A DNA stretch of 5,194 nt from a bacterium (GTDB taxonomy: Bacteria; Patescibacteriota; Minisyncoccia; Phycocordibacterales; Phycocordibacteraceae): contig JAKAMJ010000042.1 in NCBI GenBank assembly GCA_021812955.1, positions 1 to 5,194 on the forward strand, in the 5' to 3' direction. Of this stretch, positions 1 to 5,056 are shown piece by piece. Each line of letters begins with the position of its first letter. The stretch's first letter is position 1. The notes under the pieces are model-generated. The model ran no database searches, was not told where the DNA came from, and worked only from the letters and a program-made list of their open reading frames with translations. The position numbers were made by a program, and so were the translations under genes.

Positions 1-263
1 GAGGGTTGAGGGCGCCGGAAGAATATGAGCAGGAAACCATCATCCACGGCGACGCGCTCGTGCCGATCATCTCGCTCGCGTCGGTCGCGGCGAAGGTGAC
101 GCGCGACCGGTTGATGGTCGAGCTTGCGCGGGAGTATCCGCAGTACGGTTTCGAGACGCATAAGGGCTATGGCACCCGGGCGCACCTGGAAGCCATCCAG
201 GAATACGGCATGTGCGCGCTGCACCGCCGTTCGTTCGTGCACCTTGCACAATACGGCAAATAG
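1..263 (+). CDS. rnhB: Ribonuclease HII, C-terminal part (5' end outside window)
   Basis: RNase HII cuts the RNA strand of RNA/DNA hybrids and starts removal of single ribonucleotides misincorporated into DNA; it is cytoplasmic and metal dependent. The visible 86 or so residues match the C-terminal third of the family: IIHGDALVP, then ASVAAKVTRDRLM, then GFETHKGYGT, and finally HRRSF near the end. The Asp of VTRDR (codon 105-107) should be the last acid of the family's DEDD active site; the other three acids lie upstream. The reading frame is open through base 3, so the TTG at 6 is an internal Leu codon, not a start, and bases 1-2 belong to a split codon. The stop is TAG at 261-263. No terminator follows, and the promoter of the next gene overlaps its last codons. 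Identification is from conserved motifs and is firm. Confidence 0.93.
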   Translation, partial: GLRAPEEYEQETIIHGDALVPIISLASVAAKVTRDRLMVELAREYPQYGFETHKGYGTRAHLEAIQEYGMCALHRRSFVHLAQYGK

Positions 264-271
264 GGTATAGT
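244..271 (+). promoter_or_regulatory. Candidate sigma-70-type promoter for the Cys-rich gene
   Basis: TTGCAC (244-249) and TATAGT (266-271) are separated by 16 nt. The -10 box matches the consensus at five of six positions; the -35 is weaker and lies inside the rnhB coding end. Transcription would begin near 278, only about two bases before a GTG at 280 that is in frame with the next gene. The same spacing recurs upstream of the AbrB-type gene at 5020-5047. Confidence 0.5.
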
Positions 272-330
272 TTTATCGGGTGTCCAGCCATGGGGGCAAA
301 GGGCACGCAAAGATCTTTGATGGAGGGAAA

Positions 331-630
331 ATGAAAAAGTACGGAGTTGGGGGAAAAGAGTACAGGGTAATATCGAAGCACCGCGCTGCACTGGCTGGCA
401 CAGCTTTTGCAAAAAGCTGCTCAGAGTGCGCCGGCTGCGGCGGAACGGTCGTTCGAAAGGGCGACGGCCGGCCGATGATGCGGTGCTCTCGCACCGCGAA
501 TGGCAAGCCTCGGCTCGTCACAGAGCCGGAAGCATTGCACTGCGACACGACGCGGCCGCCAGAGCTAGTAGATCTTGCGGCAAAAGGGATCTACGACGAC
601 TACTATAAGGGAGTCTGCCCGCTCCCGTAA
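331..630 (+). CDS. Small cysteine-rich protein of unknown function, possible metal binder
   Basis: I do not recognise this 99-residue protein. It has no signal peptide or membrane segment by eye. Its clearest feature is six cysteines: C30, C33, C36, C52, C71 (preceded by H70) and C96. The CxxCxxC group followed by GG and a later RC resembles a zinc-ribbon or iron-sulfur arrangement, but spacing fits no family I can name. The N-terminus is basic (MKKYGVGGKEYRVISKHR) and the C-terminus is acidic and tyrosine rich (YDDYYKG). The start at ATG 331 is chosen because GGAGGG lies at 322-327, though the spacer is short. The alternative is GTG 280, which adds 17 residues and would make a leaderless mRNA from the promoter at 244-271. 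Its own promoter and a strong terminator make it look monocistronic. Codon choice appears less dominated by GCG and CGC than in rnc and smc, which hints at accessory status. The stop is TAA at 628-630. Confidence 0.6.
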   Translation: MKKYGVGGKEYRVISKHRAALAGTAFAKSCSECAGCGGTVVRKGDGRPMMRCSRTANGKPRLVTEPEALHCDTTRPPELVDLAAKGIYDDYYKGVCPLP

Positions 631-656
631 TCACGGTTCCGGCGTCTGCCGGCCGC

Positions 657-700
657 AGCCGCGGAAATCCTGAAAGGATTTCCGCGGCTTTTGATTTTTT
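657..700 (+). terminator. Strong intrinsic terminator after the Cys-rich gene
   Basis: A perfect 14-bp stem pairs AGCCGCGGAAATCC (657-670) with its exact complement (676-689) around the 5-nt loop TGAAA. It is followed by a T-rich tract, TTT-GA-TTTTTT (690-700). The GC-rich base and U-tract are the standard Rho-independent signature. It separates the Cys-rich gene from rpmF. Confidence 0.9.
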
Positions 701-719
701 ATGAGGTACATGGTAGGGT
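691..719 (+). promoter_or_regulatory. Candidate rpmF promoter overlapping the terminator T-tract
   Basis: TTGATT (691-696), a 17-nt spacer and TAGGGT (714-719) are preceded by TG at 711-712, giving an extended -10 (TG-n-TAnnnT). The -10 itself is weak, matching three of six positions, though these are the most conserved ones. Transcription would start near 726, one base before the rpmF ATG. AGGG at 715-718 could instead serve as a ribosome binding site in a longer transcript, so the assignment is tentative. Confidence 0.3.
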
Positions 720-726
720 AGCCAGT

Positions 727-1005
727 ATGTCAGTACGCATGCGCCATACCAGAGGGCACACCGGCAACCGCCGGTCTCATCACGCGCTTAAGGCGACGAA
801 TGTCATCGTCGATGAGAGCGGCAGCCTCCGCCTCCCGCATCGTCTAGACGAGACGACTGGCATGTACCGCGGCAAGCAGATCGCTCCAGCGAAGGCTCCG
901 CGCGTGGCGAAGGCGCCGAAGCTGAAGGGCGTTTCTACGGAACCTGCCGCTCATCACGATCACGGCCACGCGCACGAAGAGCACGAGAACGCGGAGCTGA
1001 AGTAG
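727..1005 (+). CDS. rpmF: Large-subunit ribosomal protein bL32, zinc-free form with a long His-rich C-terminal tail
   Basis: bL32 is a small component of the 50S subunit. Residues 1-52 carry the family core: MRHTRGHTGNRRSHHALKA at the N-terminus and LRLPHRLDETTGMYRGKQI at 34-52, matching the LPHR...GYYKGRQ region of typical bL32. The two CxxC pairs of the zinc ribbon are absent: VDES occupies 28-31 and DETT occupies 41-44. The protein is 92 residues against about 57 for most bL32. The extra tail is Lys/Pro/Ala rich (53-75) and then has six histidines in eleven residues (76-86). The start is ATG 727, because the bL32 N-terminus begins there. AGGG at 715-718 lies 8 nt upstream, and the in-frame upstream TTG lies in the terminator T-tract. 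The gene stands alone between two hairpins. Family assignment is firm; any role of the tail is unknown. Confidence 0.9.
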   Translation: MSVRMRHTRGHTGNRRSHHALKATNVIVDESGSLRLPHRLDETTGMYRGKQIAPAKAPRVAKAPKLKGVSTEPAAHHDHGHAHEEHENAELK

Positions 1006-1027
1006 GCCGCGGGCTTGTCAGGCGGAA

Positions 1028-1059
1028 ATCCCGCGGGCGCGCTTGCGCGCCCGCGGGAT
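1028..1059 (+). terminator. Perfect GC-rich hairpin after rpmF, possible U-less terminator or transcription pause site
   Basis: Bases 1028-1041 pair with 1046-1059 without mismatch (14 bp), closed by a CTTG tetraloop. The stem is almost entirely G and C. No T-tract follows: the next bases are CTGCTATACT, the promoter of nusB. It could end or stall rpmF transcription but is not a standard intrinsic terminator. CCGCGGG at 1007-1013 could pair alternatively with CCCGCGG at 1030-1036, giving a competing hairpin. Confidence 0.5.
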
Positions 1060-1069
1060 CTGCTATACT
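1043..1069 (+). promoter_or_regulatory. Extended -10 promoter for nusB-Nudix and rnc
   Basis: TG-C-TATACT at 1061-1069 is a full extended -10, with the hexamer matching consensus at five of six positions. The best -35 candidate is TTGCGC at 1043-1048 with a short 15-nt spacer; it lies within the loop and right arm of the hairpin. Extended -10 promoters often need no good -35. Initiation is expected near 1076, giving a leader of about 16 nt without a Shine-Dalgarno sequence. Confidence 0.6.
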
Positions 1070-1091
1070 GGGCGGATAACCAGATCTTTCC

Positions 1092-2021
1092 ATGACCAAC
1101 CGGCACCTCGCACGTTCCATAGTATTGCAGACGCTCTTCGAATGGGATACCGCGCACGCCAAAGAGGCGGATGTCGCCGGCATCCTAGCGCGCAATGCCG
1201 CCGAATTCGGCGGCGAGGACATGGACCGGTCGTTCATGGAAGGGCTGCTCGACGGCGTGCTCGCCAAACGCGCCGACATTGACCTGGTCATCAGCAAGGC
1301 AGCGCCCGAATGGCCGCTCGAGCGCATCGCGCCGGTCGATCGCAATATCCTCCGCATCGGGCTCTACGAGCTTCTTTTCGCCGATCGAGCGCAAGTGCCG
1401 GCGAAGGTGGCCATCAACGAGGCCATCGAGCTCGCGAAGACGTTCGGCGGCGAGTCGAGCGGGCGGTTCGTGAACGGCGTCCTCGGCGCCGTGTACAAGG
1501 AGCTTGGCGAGCCGGGAAAGGACGAGCAAGGAGAAAAGAAAAGCGGCAAGGTGCGCTACGAAGACATGCCGGTGCAGCGGCTGGGCGGCGCGGTGGTCTA
1601 CAGCAAGCACGAAGGGCAATACTATCTGGCGCTCGTGCACGACGTCTTCGGGCACTGGACGCTCTCCAAGGGCAAGATCGGCGACGCTCCTGAAGTCGCG
1701 AACGAGACCGACGAGGAAGGTACGGCGCGCAAGGTCAAAGAAGAGATCGGGCTAGGCATCGTAATCGAGGAGAAGGTCGGCGAGAACGAATATGTGGCTT
1801 CTCACCCGGAGAAGGGCAAGTACCGCAAGCATGTCGTGTATTTCCTAGCGCGCGCCGATTTCGAGCCGCTCGTGTTGCAGCAAGGCAAGGGCGGGCTCGA
1901 CGACGCGAAATGGTTCCGCCTCCAAGACATCATTGACTTGAATTTCTATGATGATATGCTTCCCATCGTCACGGTAGCCGTCCAGAAACTCCTCGACCTC
2001 GCCAGCAGAAAGCATGCCTGA
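1092..2021 (+). CDS. nusB: NusB antitermination factor fused to a Nudix hydrolase domain
   Basis: Residues 1-135 are a complete NusB domain: RHLARSIVLQTLFEWD (4-19), then LERIAPVDRNILRIGLYELL (76-95), then VAINEAIELAKTFGG (106-120) with SGRFVNGVLG (123-132). NusB binds boxA RNA with NusE (S10) in the rRNA antitermination complex. A charged linker (about 136-160) leads to a Nudix domain (about 161-305). Its Nudix box runs from G194 (SKGKI) through E205-x7-R213 to E217, E218 and G220. Two oddities are visible: five extra residues between G194 and R213, and Lys214 where the canonical Arg is followed by Glu. WF at 274-275 is typical of the end of many Nudix folds. NusB alone is about 140 residues; this protein has 309. 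The start is ATG 1092, since an in-frame TAA at 1077 and no other start codon lie upstream. The end overlaps rnc by 8 nt. The Nudix substrate cannot be told; a nucleoside diphosphate-X compound is the general expectation. The symbol applies to the N-terminal domain. Confidence 0.92.
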   Translation: MTNRHLARSIVLQTLFEWDTAHAKEADVAGILARNAAEFGGEDMDRSFMEGLLDGVLAKRADIDLVISKAAPEWPLERIAPVDRNILRIGLYELLFADRAQVPAKVAINEAIELAKTFGGESSGRFVNGVLGAVYKELGEPGKDEQGEKKSGKVRYEDMPVQRLGGAVVYSKHEGQYYLALVHDVFGHWTLSKGKIGDAPEVANETDEEGTARKVKEEIGLGIVIEEKVGENEYVASHPEKGKYRKHVVYFLARADFEPLVLQQGKGGLDDAKWFRLQDIIDLNFYDDMLPIVTVAVQKLLDLASRKHA

Positions 2022-2703
2022 TTTCTCTCAACTCGAACAACGCATCGGACATCCGTTCACGAAGCCCGGCCTCCTGGCAGAGGCGTTGACGCACCGCTCG
2101 TACCTGAACGAGCATCGCGGGTATGCCGGCGCGCACAACGAACGGCTTGAGTTCCTGGGAGACGCCGTCCTCGAGCTGGCCTCGACGGATTTCCTTTTCA
2201 AGAAGTTCCCCGCGAAGCCGGAGGGCGAACTCACGAGCTATCGCGCGGCGCTCGTGAACACGGTCTCGCTCTCCGAGAGCGCGCAGACGCTCGGCGTAGG
2301 CGAGTTCCTATTGCTCTCGAAAGGCGAAGCGAAAGACACCGGCCGCGCGCGCGACGTGATCCTCGCTGACGCGTTCGAGGCGATCATCGGCGCGCTCTAT
2401 CTCGACGCGGGATACTCTGCTGCCGAAGCGTTCATCCTGAAAAACATCTGCGCGAAGATCGACGAGGTCATCGCCAAGCGCGCGTACCAGGACGCGAAGA
2501 GCCGCTTCCAGGAGGTCGCGCAGGAGAAGCGCGGCATCACGCCGAACTACGAGACGCTGTCCGAAGTCGGCCCTGACCACGCCAAGGTGTTTACGGTCGG
2601 CGTGTTCATCGGTGAGAAGGGAATCGCGAAAGGGGAAGGGAAGAGCAAGCAGGAAGCAGAGCAGGCCGCAGCACAGGCGGGGCTTGACAAGATGGGGTGG
2701 TAG
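2014..2703 (+). CDS. rnc: Ribonuclease III
   Basis: RNase III cleaves double-stranded RNA, chiefly the 16S/23S precursor stems, and also mRNA and small RNA duplexes. At 229 residues it is full length. The endonuclease domain (about 1-150) has the signature HNERLEFLGDAVL (41-53), and ILADAFEAIIGALYLD at 116-131. Acidic metal-binding residues corresponding to the E. coli catalytic set are E43, E46, D50, D119 and E122, all present. The double-stranded RNA-binding domain spans about 158-227 (SRFQEVAQE, GEGKSKQEAEQAAAQAGLDKM). The ATG lies inside the last codons of nusB-Nudix (ATGCCTGA), with only a weak purine stretch upstream, so translation is probably coupled to the upstream gene. That coupling links a rRNA antitermination factor with the main rRNA-processing nuclease. 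The stop TAG at 2701-2703 lies inside the spacer of a promoter that fires out of the gene's 3' end. Confidence 0.96.
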   Translation: MPDFSQLEQRIGHPFTKPGLLAEALTHRSYLNEHRGYAGAHNERLEFLGDAVLELASTDFLFKKFPAKPEGELTSYRAALVNTVSLSESAQTLGVGEFLLLSKGEAKDTGRARDVILADAFEAIIGALYLDAGYSAAEAFILKNICAKIDEVIAKRAYQDAKSRFQEVAQEKRGITPNYETLSEVGPDHAKVFTVGVFIGEKGIAKGEGKSKQEAEQAAAQAGLDKMGW

Positions 2704-2713
2704 GAGGTATATT
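2684..2713 (+). promoter_or_regulatory. Near-consensus promoter at the 3' end of rnc
   Basis: A perfect -35 TTGACA (2684-2689) lies 18 nt from TATATT (2708-2713), a five-of-six -10. This is the best sigma-70-type match in the window. The -35 falls in the Leu-Asp-Lys codons near the end of rnc, so chance is possible. Initiation is expected near 2720. No open reading frame with a credible start follows before the terminator at 2773-2803, so the product would be a short RNA or an attenuated smc leader. Confidence 0.55.
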
Positions 2714-2719
2714 CGCATA

Positions 2720-2803
2720 AGCGGTTCAGACTTAAGCTGGACCGAAGCTGGAGGCCTGTGCCTCGTGTTGTTGCGCCACACCCGACGGGTAGTGGCGCTT
2801 TTT
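2720..2803 (+). ncRNA. Candidate small RNA of about 84 nt (or smc leader with attenuator), family unknown
   Basis: This stretch is bounded by a near-consensus promoter and an intrinsic terminator and folds into three successive stem-loops. Stem 1 pairs CGGTTCAG (2722-2729) with CTGGACCG (2737-2744), 8 bp with one G-U pair and a 7-nt loop. Stem 2 pairs GAGGC (2751-2755) with GCCTC (2760-2764) around CTGT. Stem 3 is the terminator. A direct repeat AAGCTGG occurs at 2734-2740 and 2745-2751. I tested it by eye against SRP RNA (no GGAAG...AGCAGCC core) and tRNA (no GGTTCGA arm), and neither fits; it is far shorter than typical 6S RNA. Readthrough into smc would make it a leader. Expression is inferred, not shown. 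Confidence 0.4.
2773..2803 (+). terminator. Intrinsic terminator between rnc and smc
   Basis: GCGCCAC (2773-2779) pairs with GTGGCGC (2792-2798). After a bulged A2791, ACCC (2780-2783) pairs with GGGT (2787-2790) around a GAC loop. Five T residues follow (2799-2803). It would end transcription from nusB-rnc and from the promoter at 2684-2713, and lies 7 nt before the smc -10 box. Confidence 0.82.
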
Positions 2804-2809
2804 ATGCGG

Positions 2810-2815
2810 TATAAT
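2810..2815 (+). promoter_or_regulatory. smc -10 box, suggesting a leaderless transcript
   Basis: A perfect TATAAT lies at 2810-2815, preceded by GCGG. No convincing -35 is seen at 16-18 nt spacing. Initiation is expected near 2822, two bases before ATG 2824, and there is no Shine-Dalgarno sequence between. The mRNA would therefore be leaderless or nearly so. Confidence 0.55.
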
Positions 2816-2823
2816 TATCAGTG

Positions 2824-5010
2824 ATGCTCAAGCGTCTTGAAATCGTCGGGTTCAAATCATTCGCGAAAAAGACCGTGCTCGATTTCGTGAACACGACGAC
2901 GGCGATCGTCGGGCCCAATGGCTCGGGCAAGTCGAACGTCGCCGAGGCGTTCCGCTTCGCGCTCGGCGAGCAGTCGATGAAGAGCATGCGCGGCAAACGC
3001 GCCGAGGACCTCATCTGGGGCGGGTCGCACTTGGTGCCGCGCGCGAATCGCGCTGCGGTCGTAATCGTCTTCGACAATTCCCGGCGGCAGTTCAAGATCG
3101 ACTTCGACGAGGTCGCGATCGAGCGCGCGGTCTTCCGAGACGGCACGAGCGAATACTCGATAAACGGCTCGCGCGTGCGCTTGCGCGATATCGAGGAATT
3201 GCTCGCGAGCGCGAATATCGGCGAGACTGGACACCATATCATTTCCCAGGGTGAGGCTGACCGGATATTGCTCGCGTCGCCGCGCGACCGTCGTGCGATG
3301 CTCGAGGATGCGCTCGGGCTCAAGATGTACGAGTTCAAGAAGCAAGAAGCGCTCAAGAAGCTTGAAAAGACGGACGACAATATCGCGCAAGTGAATTCGC
3401 TCCGGCGGGAGCTCGCGCCGCATCTGCGGTTCCTGGAGAAACAGGTCGAGCGGCTCGAGCGCGCAGACGGCTTGCGAGCGGAGCTCGTCAAGCTCGCGCA
3501 GGCGTATTTCGCGATAGAAGATGCGTACCTCGCGCACGAGCGGCTGCGCGTCGAGCGCGAGAAGCACGAAGCGTCCGAACGGCTCGCGGTGGCGGCATCG
3601 GAGCTCGCGAGCATCGAGGAGCGCGAGACGACCGATACCGAAGGGCTGAAGCTGTCTGCGGCGGCGCGCGAGGCGGAGCGCGATGCTGAACGGATCGCCA
3701 TGGAGCGCGCCGCGCTCGCGCGCGAGATCGGCCGGGTCGAAGGCGCGCTTGCTGCGGCGAAAGAGCGCAGCGCGCGCGTGGCGCGCGAGCCATACGCGAA
3801 AGTGCCGCGCGAAGACCTGCTCACGCTCTCGCACGAGGTCAACAAGCAGAGCGAGGAGGCTGCGTCGCCAGAGGCGGTGCGGGCGGCGCTGACGGAAGTC
3901 GCGAAGCTGATAAGGGCGTTCGTGAGCCGTTTCGCGTCTCCGGCGGATGACCTGCTCGCCGACGAAGAGCGAGCCGCGTACGCGCTCGAGAACGAGCGCG
4001 CGGAGCTTCTTGATAAGGACGGGCGGCTCTCGGAAGAGCACGAGCGCTCGAAGCTCGCGGCGGCGCGCGCGCGCGAGTCGCTCGCGGCGTACGACGAGAC
4101 CGGGCGTGAGATGCGCCGCCGGACTCTCGACCTGGCGCAGTCGAAAGCGCGCGAAGAGAACGCGCTCGCCGCGCTCGCTGCAAGCGAACGCGAGATAGCG
4201 CGTCTTGCCGGAGCGCTTGATCGCGACAAAGCCGAAGCCGGCGCGCTCGCGGGGCTCGCGGCAGTCTCGTACGAGCCGCTCGCTGCTGCGCCCGAAGAGC
4301 ACCGGCACGCGCAGGAAGAGCGCAAGCGCGCGCTTGAGCGCGTGAAGATCCGCCTTGAGGAGACGGGCGGCACGGGCGAAGACATCCGCCAGGAGCACAA
4401 AGAGACGAAAGAGCGCGAAGCGTTCCTTGCTGCGGAGCTCGATGATCTCGCGAAGTCGGCGGCGAGCCTGCGCGAGCTCATCAGCGACCTGGATGCGGAA
4501 TTGGCGAAGCATTTCTCCGAAGGCTTGGCGAAAGTGAACACGGCGTTCGGCGGGTATTTTGCGCTCATGTTCGGCGGTGGCGGCGCGCGGCTCACGCTTG
4601 AGGAGGCAGAGGGCGCGGAAGAAGACGAAGAAATAGCCGGGGATGCGCAGAGGCGCGCGGGCATCGAGATAGCCGTCAGCCTGCCTAAGAAGAAAGTCCG
4701 CGCGCTCATGCAGCTCTCGGGCGGCGAGCGCGCGCTCACCTCGATCGCACTCATCTTCGCGATGTCGCAGGTCAATCCGCCGCCATTCCTGATACTCGAC
4801 GAGACCGACGCGGCGCTCGACGAGGCGAACTCGCGCCGCTATGGCGACATGATCGACAATCTTGCGAAGCGTTCCCAGCTCATCGTCATCACCCACAACC
4901 GCGAGACCATGTCCCGCGCGGGCGTCCTCTACGGCGTTACCATGGGCCACGACGGCATCTCCAAACTCCTATCCGTCAAGTTCGACGAAGCCGTTGCCGT
5001 GGCGAAATAA
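2824..5010 (+). CDS. smc: Short SMC-family chromosome segregation ATPase, apparently without a canonical hinge
   Basis: SMC proteins are DNA-loop-forming ATPases that organise and separate chromosomes, usually as hinge-joined homodimers with ScpA/ScpB. The N-terminal head is typical: MLKRLEIVGFKSF (1-13), Walker A GPNGSGKS (30-37) and Q-loop ISQGE (140-144). The C-terminal head has GGYFALMFGGGGARL (576-590), ABC signature LSGGE (631-635), Walker B FLILDE (655-660), D-loop ALDEAN (664-669) and switch His691. All ATPase residues are intact. Between the heads are two Ala/Glu/Arg-rich coiled-coil arms (about 170-320 and 375-570). They are joined by only about 50 residues (323-372) with no glycine-rich hinge motifs. 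The total is 728 residues, against about 1,150-1,200 in the family. ATG 2824 is preferred, giving the standard N-terminus; GTG 2821 would add one Met. No frameshift or stop interrupts it, so the short size looks genuine. No scpA or scpB is in the window. Confidence 0.93.
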   Translation: MLKRLEIVGFKSFAKKTVLDFVNTTTAIVGPNGSGKSNVAEAFRFALGEQSMKSMRGKRAEDLIWGGSHLVPRANRAAVVIVFDNSRRQFKIDFDEVAIERAVFRDGTSEYSINGSRVRLRDIEELLASANIGETGHHIISQGEADRILLASPRDRRAMLEDALGLKMYEFKKQEALKKLEKTDDNIAQVNSLRRELAPHLRFLEKQVERLERADGLRAELVKLAQAYFAIEDAYLAHERLRVEREKHEASERLAVAASELASIEERETTDTEGLKLSAAAREAERDAERIAMERAALAREIGRVEGALAAAKERSARVAREPYAKVPREDLLTLSHEVNKQSEEAASPEAVRAALTEVAKLIRAFVSRFASPADDLLADEERAAYALENERAELLDKDGRLSEEHERSKLAAARARESLAAYDETGREMRRRTLDLAQSKAREENALAALAASEREIARLAGALDRDKAEAGALAGLAAVSYEPLAAAPEEHRHAQEERKRALERVKIRLEETGGTGEDIRQEHKETKEREAFLAAELDDLAKSAASLRELISDLDAELAKHFSEGLAKVNTAFGGYFALMFGGGGARLTLEEAEGAEEDEEIAGDAQRRAGIEIAVSLPKKKVRALMQLSGGERALTSIALIFAMSQVNPPPFLILDETDAALDEANSRRYGDMIDNLAKRSQLIVITHNRETMSRAGVLYGVTMGHDGISKLLSVKFDEAVAVAK

Positions 5011-5019
5011 TTTTCAGTT

Positions 5020-5047
5020 TTGCAGAAATACGGTATTGCGGTATGCT
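5020..5047 (+). promoter_or_regulatory. Candidate promoter for the AbrB-type gene
   Basis: TTGCAG (5020-5025) and TATGCT (5042-5047) are 16 nt apart, each matching consensus at about four positions. The expected start near 5054 is two bases before ATG 5056, so the mRNA would be leaderless. The -10 context GCGGTATGCT resembles GCGGTATAAT before smc. Confidence 0.4.
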
Positions 5048-5056
5048 GGTGGCATA
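5042..5056 (+). promoter_or_regulatory. Possible operator: inverted repeat over the -10 box and start codon
   Basis: TATGC (5042-5046) and GCATA (5052-5056) form a perfect 5-bp inverted repeat with a 5-nt spacer. It covers the -10 box and the first base of the AbrB-type gene. A direct repeat CGGTAT at 5031-5036 and 5039-5044 is adjacent. AbrB/MazE-type proteins often repress their own promoters, so autoregulation is plausible, but such short repeats can arise by chance. Confidence 0.25.

Noticed and set aside
67..548. Overlapping minus-strand frames across rnhB and the Cys-rich gene
   Set aside because: They have no recognisable domain or ribosome binding site, and overlap a clear rnhB frame and a promoter-gene-terminator unit on the + strand.
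691..726. N-terminal extension of bL32 from TTG 691
   Set aside because: It lies in the T-tract of the preceding terminator and adds residues not found at bL32 N-termini; the family sequence starts at ATG 727.
311..1089. AGATCTTT shared by the leader of the Cys-rich gene (311-318) and the nusB leader (1082-1089)
   Set aside because: An 8-nt match at different positions relative to promoter and start, with no flanking similarity; most likely chance.
2720..2803. SRP (4.5S) RNA or tRNA identity for the rnc-smc RNA candidate
   Set aside because: The conserved SRP core with its GGAA-type tetraloop and AGCAGCC strand is absent, and no tRNA T-arm or acceptor stem can be drawn.
2612..2824. Plus-strand frame ending TGA over the smc ATG, with AGGAGG at 2702-2707 upstream
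   Set aside because: It overlaps rnc out of frame, and after AGGAGG no ATG, GTG or TTG lies at a usable distance (only ATT and ATA). The segment is better explained by the promoter, hairpins and terminator.
4063..4075. Alternating GCGCGC run of 13 nt in smc, a possible Z-DNA former
   Set aside because: It is fully explained by Ala/Arg codons in a coiled-coil arm of a GC-rich gene; similar shorter runs occur throughout smc.
2802..4950. Two very long minus-strand reading frames (about 660 and 700 codons) opposite smc
   Set aside because: They are antisense shadows produced by the GC-rich, GCG/CGC/GAG-biased codons of smc. Their translations are Arg/Ser/Ala or Arg/Leu-rich low-complexity sequence with no domain, while the + frame has every SMC ATPase motif.
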